From assembly GCF_900100205.1 (NCBI RefSeq), contig NZ_FNEQ01000005.1, positions 186,001 to 250,000 on the forward strand: a stretch of DNA of 64,000 nt, read 5' to 3'. The stretch's first letter is position 1. Each line of letters starts with the position of its first letter. This document shows positions 43,143-50,570 of this stretch, one piece after another. The stretch comes from Duganella sp. OV510 (GTDB lineage: Bacteria > Pseudomonadota > Gammaproteobacteria > Burkholderiales > Burkholderiaceae_D). The position numbers were made by a program, and so were the translations under genes. The notes under the pieces were generated by a model. The model did no database searches. It worked only from the letters and a program-made list of their open reading frames with translations, and was not told the origin of the DNA.

Positions 43143-43991
43143 TTACAGCGCCGCTTTCACTGCCGCAGCCAGCGAGATGGTCGGGCGACCGATCAGTTTG
43201 CCCAGGACTTTGCTGTCGTCGAACAGCGCGCCCCTGGCGGCCTGGGCGTCCGAATCAGCGATCAGTTCGGCCAGCGGTGCCGGCAGACCGATTTGCAGCA
43301 GCATGGCCAGGTAGTCTTGCTGTGGCAGGTTGTGGAACGGGATGTCCTTGCCGGTCTGGCGCGATACTTCGGCTGCCAGCTCTGCCAGCGTAAAGGCCTC
43401 GTCGCCCGCCAGTTCATACACCTGCTCCACCGCGCCCGTGCTGGCCAGCACCACCGCTGCGGCTTCCGCGTAGTCGGCGCGCGCTGCGGCGGCGATCCGG
43501 CCCTCGCCGGCGCCACCCGCCAGCGCGCCATGCGCGATCGCGCCGCCCAGCGCAGCAGTGTAGTTTTCCACATACCAGCCATTGCGCAGCAGGGTGTACG
43601 GCACGCCGGCGGCGCGCACCGCGTCTTCGGTGGCGCAATGCTCGGCGGCCAGCGACAGCGTCGACGTATCTGCATGCAGCAAACTGGTGTAGGCCAGCAG
43701 GCCAACCCTGGCGCGGGCGGCAGCGTCGATCACATTGCGGTGCTGCGGCACGCGGTTGCCCAAGTCGTTCGACGAAATCAGCAACACCTTGGTCGCGCCT
43801 TCGAAAGCCTTATCCAGCGACGCTGGATCATTGTAGTCGGCATGGCGCACCAGCACGCCCTGATCCGCCAGATCGGCCACCTTGCCTGGATCGCGCACAG
43901 CGGCGACGATCTGTTCGGCCGGCACGCGCTTCAGCAGTTCAGTGATGACGAGGCGGCCCAGTTGGCCGGAAGCGGCAGTAACGATAATCAT
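43143..43991 (-). CDS. NAD(P)H:quinone oxidoreductase-like protein (QorB type)
   Basis: A 282-residue NmrA-like atypical short-chain dehydrogenase. The cofactor loop TAASGQLGRLV lies near the start, then AAVRDPGKV, VLLISSNDLGNRVPQHRNVI and YTLLRNGWYVENY. This pattern matches QorB/YtfG quinone reductases that reduce quinones with NADPH in disulfide or quinone stress. AAGGAG precedes the ATG. It is divergent from an HxlR regulator, a pairing also seen for qorB-qorR in other bacteria. Confidence 0.9.
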   Translation of the reverse strand: MIIVTAASGQLGRLVITELLKRVPAEQIVAAVRDPGKVADLADQGVLVRHADYNDPASLDKAFEGATKVLLISSNDLGNRVPQHRNVIDAAARARVGLLAYTSLLHADTSTLSLAAEHCATEDAVRAAGVPYTLLRNGWYVENYTAALGGAIAHGALAGGAGEGRIAAAARADYAEAAAVVLASTGAVEQVYELAGDEAFTLAELAAEVSRQTGKDIPFHNLPQQDYLAMLLQIGLPAPLAELIADSDAQAARGALFDDSKVLGKLIGRPTISLAAAVKAAL

Positions 43992-44033
43992 GGAGTTCTC
44001 CTTAAAAGTGGATGAACCCATCATATAGGCTAT

Positions 44034-44070
44034 ACTTACGAATTGTAAGTACGCACATTTTAGTAAGTAC
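44034..44070. promoter_or_regulatory. Candidate HxlR operator between qorB and regulator
   Basis: ACTTAC-N5-GTAAGT (44034-44050) is an inverted repeat; GTAAGTAC recurs at 44063-44070, 18 bases after the first GTAAGTAC at 44045. This gives two or three half-sites in the 93-base divergent spacer. Such GTAAGT repeats are known for HxlR proteins such as QorR; here binding is inferred. Confidence 0.6.
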
Positions 44071-44084
44071 CCAAGGAGCTCAGC

Positions 44085-44495
44085 ATGACCAGCAAATCCC
44101 TGCGCAAAACCATCCAGCAGCTCAACCAGGACCCGCAACGCGCCCAGGTAATGGCTGCCGACTGCCCTTCCCGCGCCGTCCTCGGCCATATCACCAGCCG
44201 CTGGGGCGTGCTGGTGCTGGTGATGCTGCTTGAGCGCACCCACCGCTTCAGCGAACTGCGCCGCGCTGTCGGCGGCGTCAGCGAAAAGATGCTGGCGCAA
44301 ACGCTGGACGCCCTCGCCCATGATGGCCTGGTGCTGCGCGTCGCCCACCAGGTGGTGCCGCCGCACGTCGAGTACAGCCTGACGCCGCTGGGCCGCGAAG
44401 CCGCCATCCGGCTGGAAGTGCTGGTCGACTGGATCGAAGAGAATTTCCCGCTGATTAAGCAAGCTCAGGACGCTGCCGCACTGAAGGCCGCATAA
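44085..44495 (+). CDS. HxlR-family transcriptional regulator
   Basis: A 136-residue winged-helix protein with CPSRAVLGHITSRWGVLVLV, RFSELRRAVGGVSEKMLAQT and HVEYSLTPLGREA. The cysteine (in DCPSR) occupies the position of the redox cysteine in QorR/YodB-type sensors, so oxidation by quinones or diamide may release DNA. It is divergent from qorB. AAGGAG precedes the ATG. Confidence 0.9.
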   Translation: MTSKSLRKTIQQLNQDPQRAQVMAADCPSRAVLGHITSRWGVLVLVMLLERTHRFSELRRAVGGVSEKMLAQTLDALAHDGLVLRVAHQVVPPHVEYSLTPLGREAAIRLEVLVDWIEENFPLIKQAQDAAALKAA

Positions 44496-44565
44496 GCCCC
44501 TCCCGCGCGCGGCCATCTTGTAATACACTAAAGTTCACGCCGCACTGCGGAGCTGCCGCAAGCCT

Positions 44566-46770
44566 ATGATGCCGCCGTATTCGTCCGATCAGCCGCACAC
44601 CATCCTGATTGCCGCCAGCACGGCATATGATGCCGCTGCGCTCCGGCGCATGCTGGCACGCCACGGCTTCGAAGTCGAAGTGGTCAGCCGTGGCGATGAA
44701 GCGCTGGCCGCCGTCCGCAGCGGCAATGTCGCGCTGGCCTTGCTGGACGTCGCGCTGGCCGGCAGCGCCAGCCTGGAACTGTGCCCTCGCTTGCAGCAAG
44801 CCAGCAACCATCCGCTGCCGGTGTTCCTGCTGTCCACCCATCCGGGCGAAGACGAACGCCTGCGCGCCCAGGAGGCCGGCGCCACCGCCTACCTGCCGAT
44901 GAGCTTCAACCGCGAAGACCTGGCGGAAAAAATCCTGCTGCACCTGCAAGTGATCTCGCCGGCGCCGGTGCTGGCCGGCATGCCGACCATGGCGACGCTG
45001 GAAGTCAATTACCACACCATGCTGGCTGGTTCGCCGGACGCCATCCTGCTGATGCAGCGCGGCAGCCACCGCATCCTCGACATCAATCTGCGCACGCGCC
45101 AGCTGTTCGGCATGACCGAAACCGAGCTGATCCAGACCGACCTGCTGTCGCTGTGCCCGCTGGTACAGCCGGACGGCCAGCCCACGGAACACGTCGTCGG
45201 CGTCGATATCGAACGCGTGATGTCCGGAGAGGCGCAAATGTTTGAACTGGAAATGCGCCACAGCTCCGGCCGCCCGATCTCGTGCGAGGTGCGCATGGTG
45301 CCGCTGACCACCGCCGAACACCGGCTGATGCATGTGCGCATCGTCGACGTTACGCCACGCAAGCTGGCGGCGGCGCTGCGTGATGGCAAGAACGACCTGC
45401 TGGAAATGATCGCCCGGGGCGCCCCGCTGCCCGCAACGCTGGACAAGCTGGTGCGCCTGATCGAAGCCCAGCTGGAAGGCGGCCACTGCACCGTGATGCT
45501 GCTCAACGCCGACGGCGTCACCGTCCACAGCGCCGCCGGCCCAACCATGCCACGCGACTACCTGGCAGCGCTGAACGGCCTGCCGATCGGCCCGGCGGCC
45601 GGCTCCTGCGGCACCGCCATGTTCCGCAAGCAGACGGTGATTGTCAGCGACATCCTCAACGATCCGCTGTGGGCGCCGTATCGCAACGCCGCCGTCCACT
45701 ACGGCCTGCGCGCCTGCTGGTCGATGCCGATCCTGCTCGACAAAGACACCGTGCTAGGCTCGTTCGCCATGTACTACCGCGAGGTACGCGAACCCAACGA
45801 GGATGACCGCCGCCTGATCCACACCGCCAGCCACCTGGCCGGCATCGCCGTCGGCCGCACCCGGCGCGAGGAGGAGCTGCAACGCCACCGCGAGCACCTG
45901 GAGGAACTGGTGGCGGCGCGCACCGCCGAACTGCGCCGGGCCAAGGAGGACGCCGAGCACGTCAACGAAGAACTGAGCACCGCGCTGGACAACCTCAGCA
46001 TGACGCAGGAAGAGCTGGTACGGCGCGACAAGCTGGCGGCGCTGGGCGCGCTGGTGGCCGGCGTCGCCCACGAGTTGAATACGCCGATCGGCAACGCCCT
46101 GACCATGGCCAGCAGCATGGGCGAGCGCACCGCCGAGCTGCGCCACGACCTCGACAGCGGGCTGCGCAAGTCAGTGCTGGAAAGCTATCTGTCGCAGGCC
46201 GCCAGCGCCGACGAAGTGGTGCTGCGCAACCTGAACCGCGCTGCGGCACTGGTCGATGGCTTCAAGCGCATCGCCGTCGATGGCGGCGACGGCCAGCGCA
46301 GCCGCTTCATGCTGGGCGACGTAGTGGCACAGCTGATGCAATCGGTACAGGCCGAGGTGCGCCAGCGCGAACTGGAACTGATCGAGGATGTCGAGCACTG
46401 GCTGGAAATGGACAGCTACCCCGGCCCGCTGACGCAGGCGCTGCACAACCTGATCGAAAACAGCCTGGTGCACGGTTTTGGCGGCCGCAACGACGGCCAA
46501 GGCAGCATTACGCTGTCCGCGCACGACAGCGGCAACGGCGAAATCGCCATCACGCTGAGTGACACCGGCGCCGGCATCGATCCCGCCAACCTGCCGCGCA
46601 TCTACGATCCTTTCTTCACCACGCGCATGGGATCGGGCGGCTCTGGCCTCGGTTTGTATATAACACACAACATCGTCACCGGCGTGCTGGGCGGCCGCAT
46701 CGAGGCGGCAAGCACGCAGGGACGCGGCACCAGCTTCATGCTGCGTCTGCCAAAGGTCGCACCACTGTAG
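44566..46770 (+). CDS. Sensor histidine kinase REC-PAS-GAF-HisKA-HATPase
   Basis: A 734-residue cytoplasmic kinase. An N-terminal receiver-like domain (about 10-130) keeps Asp in LALLDVALAG, but the usual KP pair is replaced (LPMSF). PAS (about 145-265) and GAF (about 285-430, SCGTAMFRKQTVIVSDI) sensors follow, then a coiled coil. The kinase core has the H-box GVAHELNTPIGN, NLIENSLVHGFGG, DTGAGI and GSGLGLYI. The HELNTP type of H-box is found in NtrB-like and cyclic-di-GMP-linked kinases. The adjacent diguanylate cyclase is a possible partner. It has no transmembrane segment. Confidence 0.9.
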   Translation: MMPPYSSDQPHTILIAASTAYDAAALRRMLARHGFEVEVVSRGDEALAAVRSGNVALALLDVALAGSASLELCPRLQQASNHPLPVFLLSTHPGEDERLRAQEAGATAYLPMSFNREDLAEKILLHLQVISPAPVLAGMPTMATLEVNYHTMLAGSPDAILLMQRGSHRILDINLRTRQLFGMTETELIQTDLLSLCPLVQPDGQPTEHVVGVDIERVMSGEAQMFELEMRHSSGRPISCEVRMVPLTTAEHRLMHVRIVDVTPRKLAAALRDGKNDLLEMIARGAPLPATLDKLVRLIEAQLEGGHCTVMLLNADGVTVHSAAGPTMPRDYLAALNGLPIGPAAGSCGTAMFRKQTVIVSDILNDPLWAPYRNAAVHYGLRACWSMPILLDKDTVLGSFAMYYREVREPNEDDRRLIHTASHLAGIAVGRTRREEELQRHREHLEELVAARTAELRRAKEDAEHVNEELSTALDNLSMTQEELVRRDKLAALGALVAGVAHELNTPIGNALTMASSMGERTAELRHDLDSGLRKSVLESYLSQAASADEVVLRNLNRAAALVDGFKRIAVDGGDGQRSRFMLGDVVAQLMQSVQAEVRQRELELIEDVEHWLEMDSYPGPLTQALHNLIENSLVHGFGGRNDGQGSITLSAHDSGNGEIAITLSDTGAGIDPANLPRIYDPFFTTRMGSGGSGLGLYITHNIVTGVLGGRIEAASTQGRGTSFMLRLPKVAPL

Positions 46771-46865
46771 CATCGGCGAACTTTTTTCCGCTCCGCAACT
46801 GTTGCAGTCGTATAATTACCGTAACAGACCGGCAAGGCAGCCGGCCGATTGCGGAGACTTGCTTC

Positions 46866-48023
46866 ATGCCACCTGACCCTGTTTCGTCCAGGACAATCAA
46901 AGTTGCGCCGCTGCGCTGCGAATTCTGCGACATCACGACGGAAAACGATTTCCTTCAACACCAGCTGCGCATGACGCAAGGCCAGTTGCGCGTCACCTTC
47001 CTGTTCTGCGCGCTGTTCTACCTGTGCTTTGCGCTGACCGACCTGATCTGGCTGGGCTATGAGCTGAAAACCTGTTTGCTGGTCGGCGCCCGCGTGGCGG
47101 TGGCGGCCACGGTACTGACCTGTCTGGCGCTGCTCAAGCGGCGGCCTGACTCCATCCCGTTCACGCGGGTAGCGGCCAATATCGTCGAAGTAGCCGGCGC
47201 TGCCGGTTTCCTGCTGATCGCCGCGCTGCGGCCGACCGAGTTCTCGCTGCACGCAATTTCGATGTCCATCGTCATCATCGTGCTGTACATCTACATTCCC
47301 AACCGCCTGATCTATGCGGCGGCCATCGCGGCCGGCGCCACCGTGGTGTTCATCTGCCTGGCTTGGCGGCTGGGTGACGTAGGCGGCATCGAACTGCCGA
47401 CCATGGCGGCGCTGCTGGCGCTGACGAATCTGTTCGGCTACGTGGCGGCGCGGCGCTACCAGATCCTGTGGCGCGAGGAATACAGCGCGCAGATGGTGCT
47501 GAAAAACCTGTCGGTGCGCGATCCGCTGACCGGCTGCTACAACCGCCGCCACCTGCACGAACAGCTGCTGGAAACGGAAATATCGCGTGCCCAGCGCTAC
47601 CGGCTCAGCCTGACGGTCATCATGTGCGACCTCGACCACTTCAAGGCGGTCAACGATACTTACGGCCACCACGGCGGCGACGTGGTGCTGCAACGCTTCG
47701 CCGCGCTACTGCAATCGATGACGCGGGACAATATCGACAGCGTGGTACGTTACGGCGGCGAAGAGTTCCTGCTGATCCTGCCGGAAACCGACCTGGCCGG
47801 CGGCCAGTTGCTGGCCGAGCGGCTGCGGCAGACGCTGGCCACCACGCCAGTCGAGCACGCCGGCCAGCGCATCACTGTGACGGCCAGCTTCGGCGTCGCC
47901 AGCGTGGATTTTGCCAGCCCGGCGCGCACCGCCCACATTAACATGATCGCCGCCGCCGACGATTTGCTGTACGCTGCGAAAAACAGCGGCCGCAACCGCG
48001 TCTGCGCCCAACAACTGGTTTAA
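46866..48023 (+). CDS. Membrane-bound diguanylate cyclase
   Basis: Makes cyclic di-GMP. The 385-residue protein has about six helices (residues 45-205) in the style of 7TM/MASE-like sensors, then a GGDEF domain (about 215-385) with the active GGEEF site. DPLTGCYNRRHL and YGHHGGD are conserved. The inhibitory RxxD site is altered (DNID in front of the SVVRYGGEEF block), suggesting weak product feedback. It lies 95 bases after the kinase gene. Two cysteines (CEFC) at the N-terminus could bind metal or be redox active. Confidence 0.93.
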   Translation: MPPDPVSSRTIKVAPLRCEFCDITTENDFLQHQLRMTQGQLRVTFLFCALFYLCFALTDLIWLGYELKTCLLVGARVAVAATVLTCLALLKRRPDSIPFTRVAANIVEVAGAAGFLLIAALRPTEFSLHAISMSIVIIVLYIYIPNRLIYAAAIAAGATVVFICLAWRLGDVGGIELPTMAALLALTNLFGYVAARRYQILWREEYSAQMVLKNLSVRDPLTGCYNRRHLHEQLLETEISRAQRYRLSLTVIMCDLDHFKAVNDTYGHHGGDVVLQRFAALLQSMTRDNIDSVVRYGGEEFLLILPETDLAGGQLLAERLRQTLATTPVEHAGQRITVTASFGVASVDFASPARTAHINMIAAADDLLYAAKNSGRNRVCAQQLV

Positions 48024-48026
48024 GGC

Positions 48027-48236
48027 ATGAAAACGTTGAAAGTAAAATGCGCGCTGGCATTGGCGCTGATCCTCGGCTGCGTGCAGTTGGCTGCCGCGCC
48101 GGCGCCATGGTGGAAATGGCGCAGCAAGATCGATGGCACGCTGATCTGCTCGCAAACGCCGCTGGGGCCGGGCTGGGACAAGGCCTATGGGCCGTTCCGC
48201 GACGCGCGTTGCGAGAAGCTCATCGTTGTTAGATAA
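48027..48236 (+). CDS. Small exported protein, unknown
   Basis: A 69-residue product with a signal peptide (MKTLKVKCALALALILGCVQ, cleaved near AAAPAP). The mature part is short (PWWKWRSKIDGTLICSQTPL, ending CEKLIVVR) with two cysteines that could form a disulfide. It starts 3 bases after the cyclase gene stop, so it is probably co-transcribed. No family is recognised. Confidence 0.68.
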   Translation: MKTLKVKCALALALILGCVQLAAAPAPWWKWRSKIDGTLICSQTPLGPGWDKAYGPFRDARCEKLIVVR

Positions 48237-48308
48237 TAAAACGCATAAGAACACGGTTGAACCGGAATCGCTGCAAGCTGTATCCCCCATCAATCATGAG
48301 GAGACTGT

Positions 48309-48860
48309 ATGTTCACGAATCCCGAGCAATTTGCCAATGCCACCAAAACGCTGTTTGAATTTCAACTCGAAACCTTCAACACGCTGACCAGCAAAACCGT
48401 GCAGGGGGTGGAACAAGTGATTGCCCTCAACATGGCCACCGCCAAGTCGCAACTGCAAGGCGGCCTGGCTGCCGGCAAGGAGATCAGCCAGGCAACCGAT
48501 CCGAAAGCCGCGCTGAAGGCCGCCGCCGAGCAGATCCAGCCAGGCGTGGCCAACGCCACCACCTACCATCAGCAGCTGGGCGACATCATTGCCGACATCC
48601 GCCAGGAGTTCACCCGCGCCGCTGACGCCCATGTGGTGGAGGCCAAAAACAATCTGAGCGCGCTGATCCACGACGTCACCAAAAACGTTCCACCCGGCTC
48701 GGAGAACGCGGTGCAGATCGTCAAAACCGCCATCGACAACGCCTTTGCCGGCTACGAGCAAGTGACCAAGGCCACCAAGCAGGCGGTCCAGGCGGTCGAA
48801 GCCGAGATCGCCAAAGCCAACGCCCTGGTGTCCCAGCAAGCTGCGCCCGCCAAGAAATAA
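48309..48860 (+). CDS. phaP: Phasin (polyhydroxybutyrate granule protein)
   Basis: A 183-residue protein that coats polyhydroxyalkanoate granules and affects their size. It begins MFTNPEQFANATKTLFEFQL and continues with long amphipathic helices (LTSKTVQGVEQVIALNMATA, IRQEFTRAADAHVVEAKNNL) and an alanine/lysine-rich end, typical of the Phasin_2 family in Burkholderiales. GAGGAGA precedes the ATG. This shows that the organism stores polyhydroxybutyrate. Confidence 0.92.
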   Translation: MFTNPEQFANATKTLFEFQLETFNTLTSKTVQGVEQVIALNMATAKSQLQGGLAAGKEISQATDPKAALKAAAEQIQPGVANATTYHQQLGDIIADIRQEFTRAADAHVVEAKNNLSALIHDVTKNVPPGSENAVQIVKTAIDNAFAGYEQVTKATKQAVQAVEAEIAKANALVSQQAAPAKK

Positions 48861-48929
48861 CTGTGCAAGCGGGACGTAACGCGATACACTGTACATAAAT
48901 ACAGTTAATCTCGCGTTCGTCCCGTTGCA

Positions 48930-50570
48930 ATGATCAAAGTCCTGGAAAATCCGTTCTACTACCTGGAGAATTTTCACCAGGTACTGGCGTGGATCGGCGA
49001 ACGCTACGACGATTTGCTGAACGCCGATGAGCGCCATTTCCTCACCACCTTCCCCGCCCTGCCACAATCCTCGCGCGCGCTGTTCGTGCGCATGGTAATG
49101 CGCAAGGGGACGGTATTTCGCGCCAGCAAACTGGTGTACGCGGAAATCGGCAGCACGCACGAGGCGGCGCGGCCGCTGGCGGAACTGGGCCTGATCGAGG
49201 AAGATCCGCAACTCTGCCTGGAAGAATTGTTCGACCTGCTGCAGAAGCCGGAAATCGTCAAGGTGTTCCAGCTGGGCGCACACGTCAAGCATCTGCGCAA
49301 GGCCGATCAGCTGGAGGCGCTGCGCGAGGAATACAGCGCCGGACACCGCTTCTCCGGCTGGTACGCCAACTCCGGCGACCATGTCTACCGCAACCTGACG
49401 CAGGAATTGTGCGACCGCCTGCGCCTGATTTTCTTCGGCAACTACCATCAGGACTGGACCGAGTTCGTGCTATCCGACCTCGGCATCTACCAGTACGAAA
49501 AAGTCGAGTTCTCGCCGGCCGCGCGTGGTTTCCGCAGCCGCCGCGATATTGACGATTTCCTCGCCATTCACCGTTGCCACGAGCGCTTTGCCGAAGGCGA
49601 AGAGCCGGCTGCGGTGATCGCCGACCTGCCCTCCTGTGCCGCAGACAACGAATGGCTGCGCAGCCGCCGCAGCAAACTGGTGTTCGCCATCGCCCAGCAT
49701 GTCGAAAAACTGGCCGACTGGCCGGCCGCCCACGCGCTGTACGCCGATTGCGATTATCCGGGCGCCCGCGCACGCGCCATCCGCGTACTGGAAAAGAACG
49801 CCCAGCCGCGCGAAGCTTTCGAATTGCTGCAAACCGCGATGCTGGCGCCGGAAAGCGAGGCCGAGCGCCAACAGCTGCTGCGCATGGCGCCGCGCCTGGC
49901 GCGCAAGCTGGGCCACGTCAAGCCGGCGCCGGTGTCGCTGGCGCAGGCAGAGCGCATCGATCTGAGCCTGCCGCCGCCGGAAGAAGCCAGCTACGTCGAG
50001 TTTGTCGTCCGCGATCACCTGAGCCGTGACGACGCGCCGGTCTACTACGTCGAGAACTCGCTGATGAATTCCTTGTTCGGCCTGCTGTGCTGGGAAGCGG
50101 TGTTCTCGCCGATCCCAGGCGCTTTCTTCCATCCGTATCATCGCGGCCCGGCCGATCTGCACAGCGCCGATTTCCAGCGCCGCCGCGCGCTGCAATTCAG
50201 CACCGCGCTGTCGCAGCTGGACGGCGAGCATTACCGCGCCACCATCCGCGCCAACTATGCCGCCAAGTACGGCCTGCAGTCGCCCTTCCTGTACTGGGAG
50301 GCGATCGATGAAGACTTGCTCGACCTGGCGCTGGACTGCATCCCGCCGCTGCACCTGAAGCGCGCGTTCGAGCGCATCCTGCTCGACATCAAGGCCAATC
50401 GCAGCGGCTTTCCGGACCTGATCCAGTTCTGGCCGGCCGAACGCCGCTACAATATGATCGAAGTAAAGGGACCGGGCGACCGCCTGCAGGACAACCAGCT
50501 GCGCTGGATCGCATACTGCGCAGCACACCAGATGCCGATCTCGGTCTGCTACCTTCAGTGGGCAGCATGA
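48930..50570 (+). CDS. FAN1-type VRR-NUC nuclease
   Basis: A 546-residue structure-specific nuclease related to human FAN1, which repairs interstrand cross-links. It has an N-terminal FAN1 region (MIKVLENPFYYLENFHQVLA, FPALPQSSRALFVRMVMRKG) and a helical TPR-like middle. The C-terminal VRR-NUC domain (about residues 480-540) has GFPDLIQFWP and YNMIEVKGPGDRLQDNQLRW, the PD-(D/E)xK active site. Its stop overlaps the next gene's ATG (ATGA), so nuclease and helicase are made together. Confidence 0.94.
   Translation: MIKVLENPFYYLENFHQVLAWIGERYDDLLNADERHFLTTFPALPQSSRALFVRMVMRKGTVFRASKLVYAEIGSTHEAARPLAELGLIEEDPQLCLEELFDLLQKPEIVKVFQLGAHVKHLRKADQLEALREEYSAGHRFSGWYANSGDHVYRNLTQELCDRLRLIFFGNYHQDWTEFVLSDLGIYQYEKVEFSPAARGFRSRRDIDDFLAIHRCHERFAEGEEPAAVIADLPSCAADNEWLRSRRSKLVFAIAQHVEKLADWPAAHALYADCDYPGARARAIRVLEKNAQPREAFELLQTAMLAPESEAERQQLLRMAPRLARKLGHVKPAPVSLAQAERIDLSLPPPEEASYVEFVVRDHLSRDDAPVYYVENSLMNSLFGLLCWEAVFSPIPGAFFHPYHRGPADLHSADFQRRRALQFSTALSQLDGEHYRATIRANYAAKYGLQSPFLYWEAIDEDLLDLALDCIPPLHLKRAFERILLDIKANRSGFPDLIQFWPAERRYNMIEVKGPGDRLQDNQLRWIAYCAAHQMPISVCYLQWAA

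Noticed and set aside
43992..44528. N-terminal extension of the qorB-type gene across the regulator
   Set aside because: The extension lies antisense to the HxlR gene; the ATG at 43991 has AAGGAG and starts the Rossmann fold directly.
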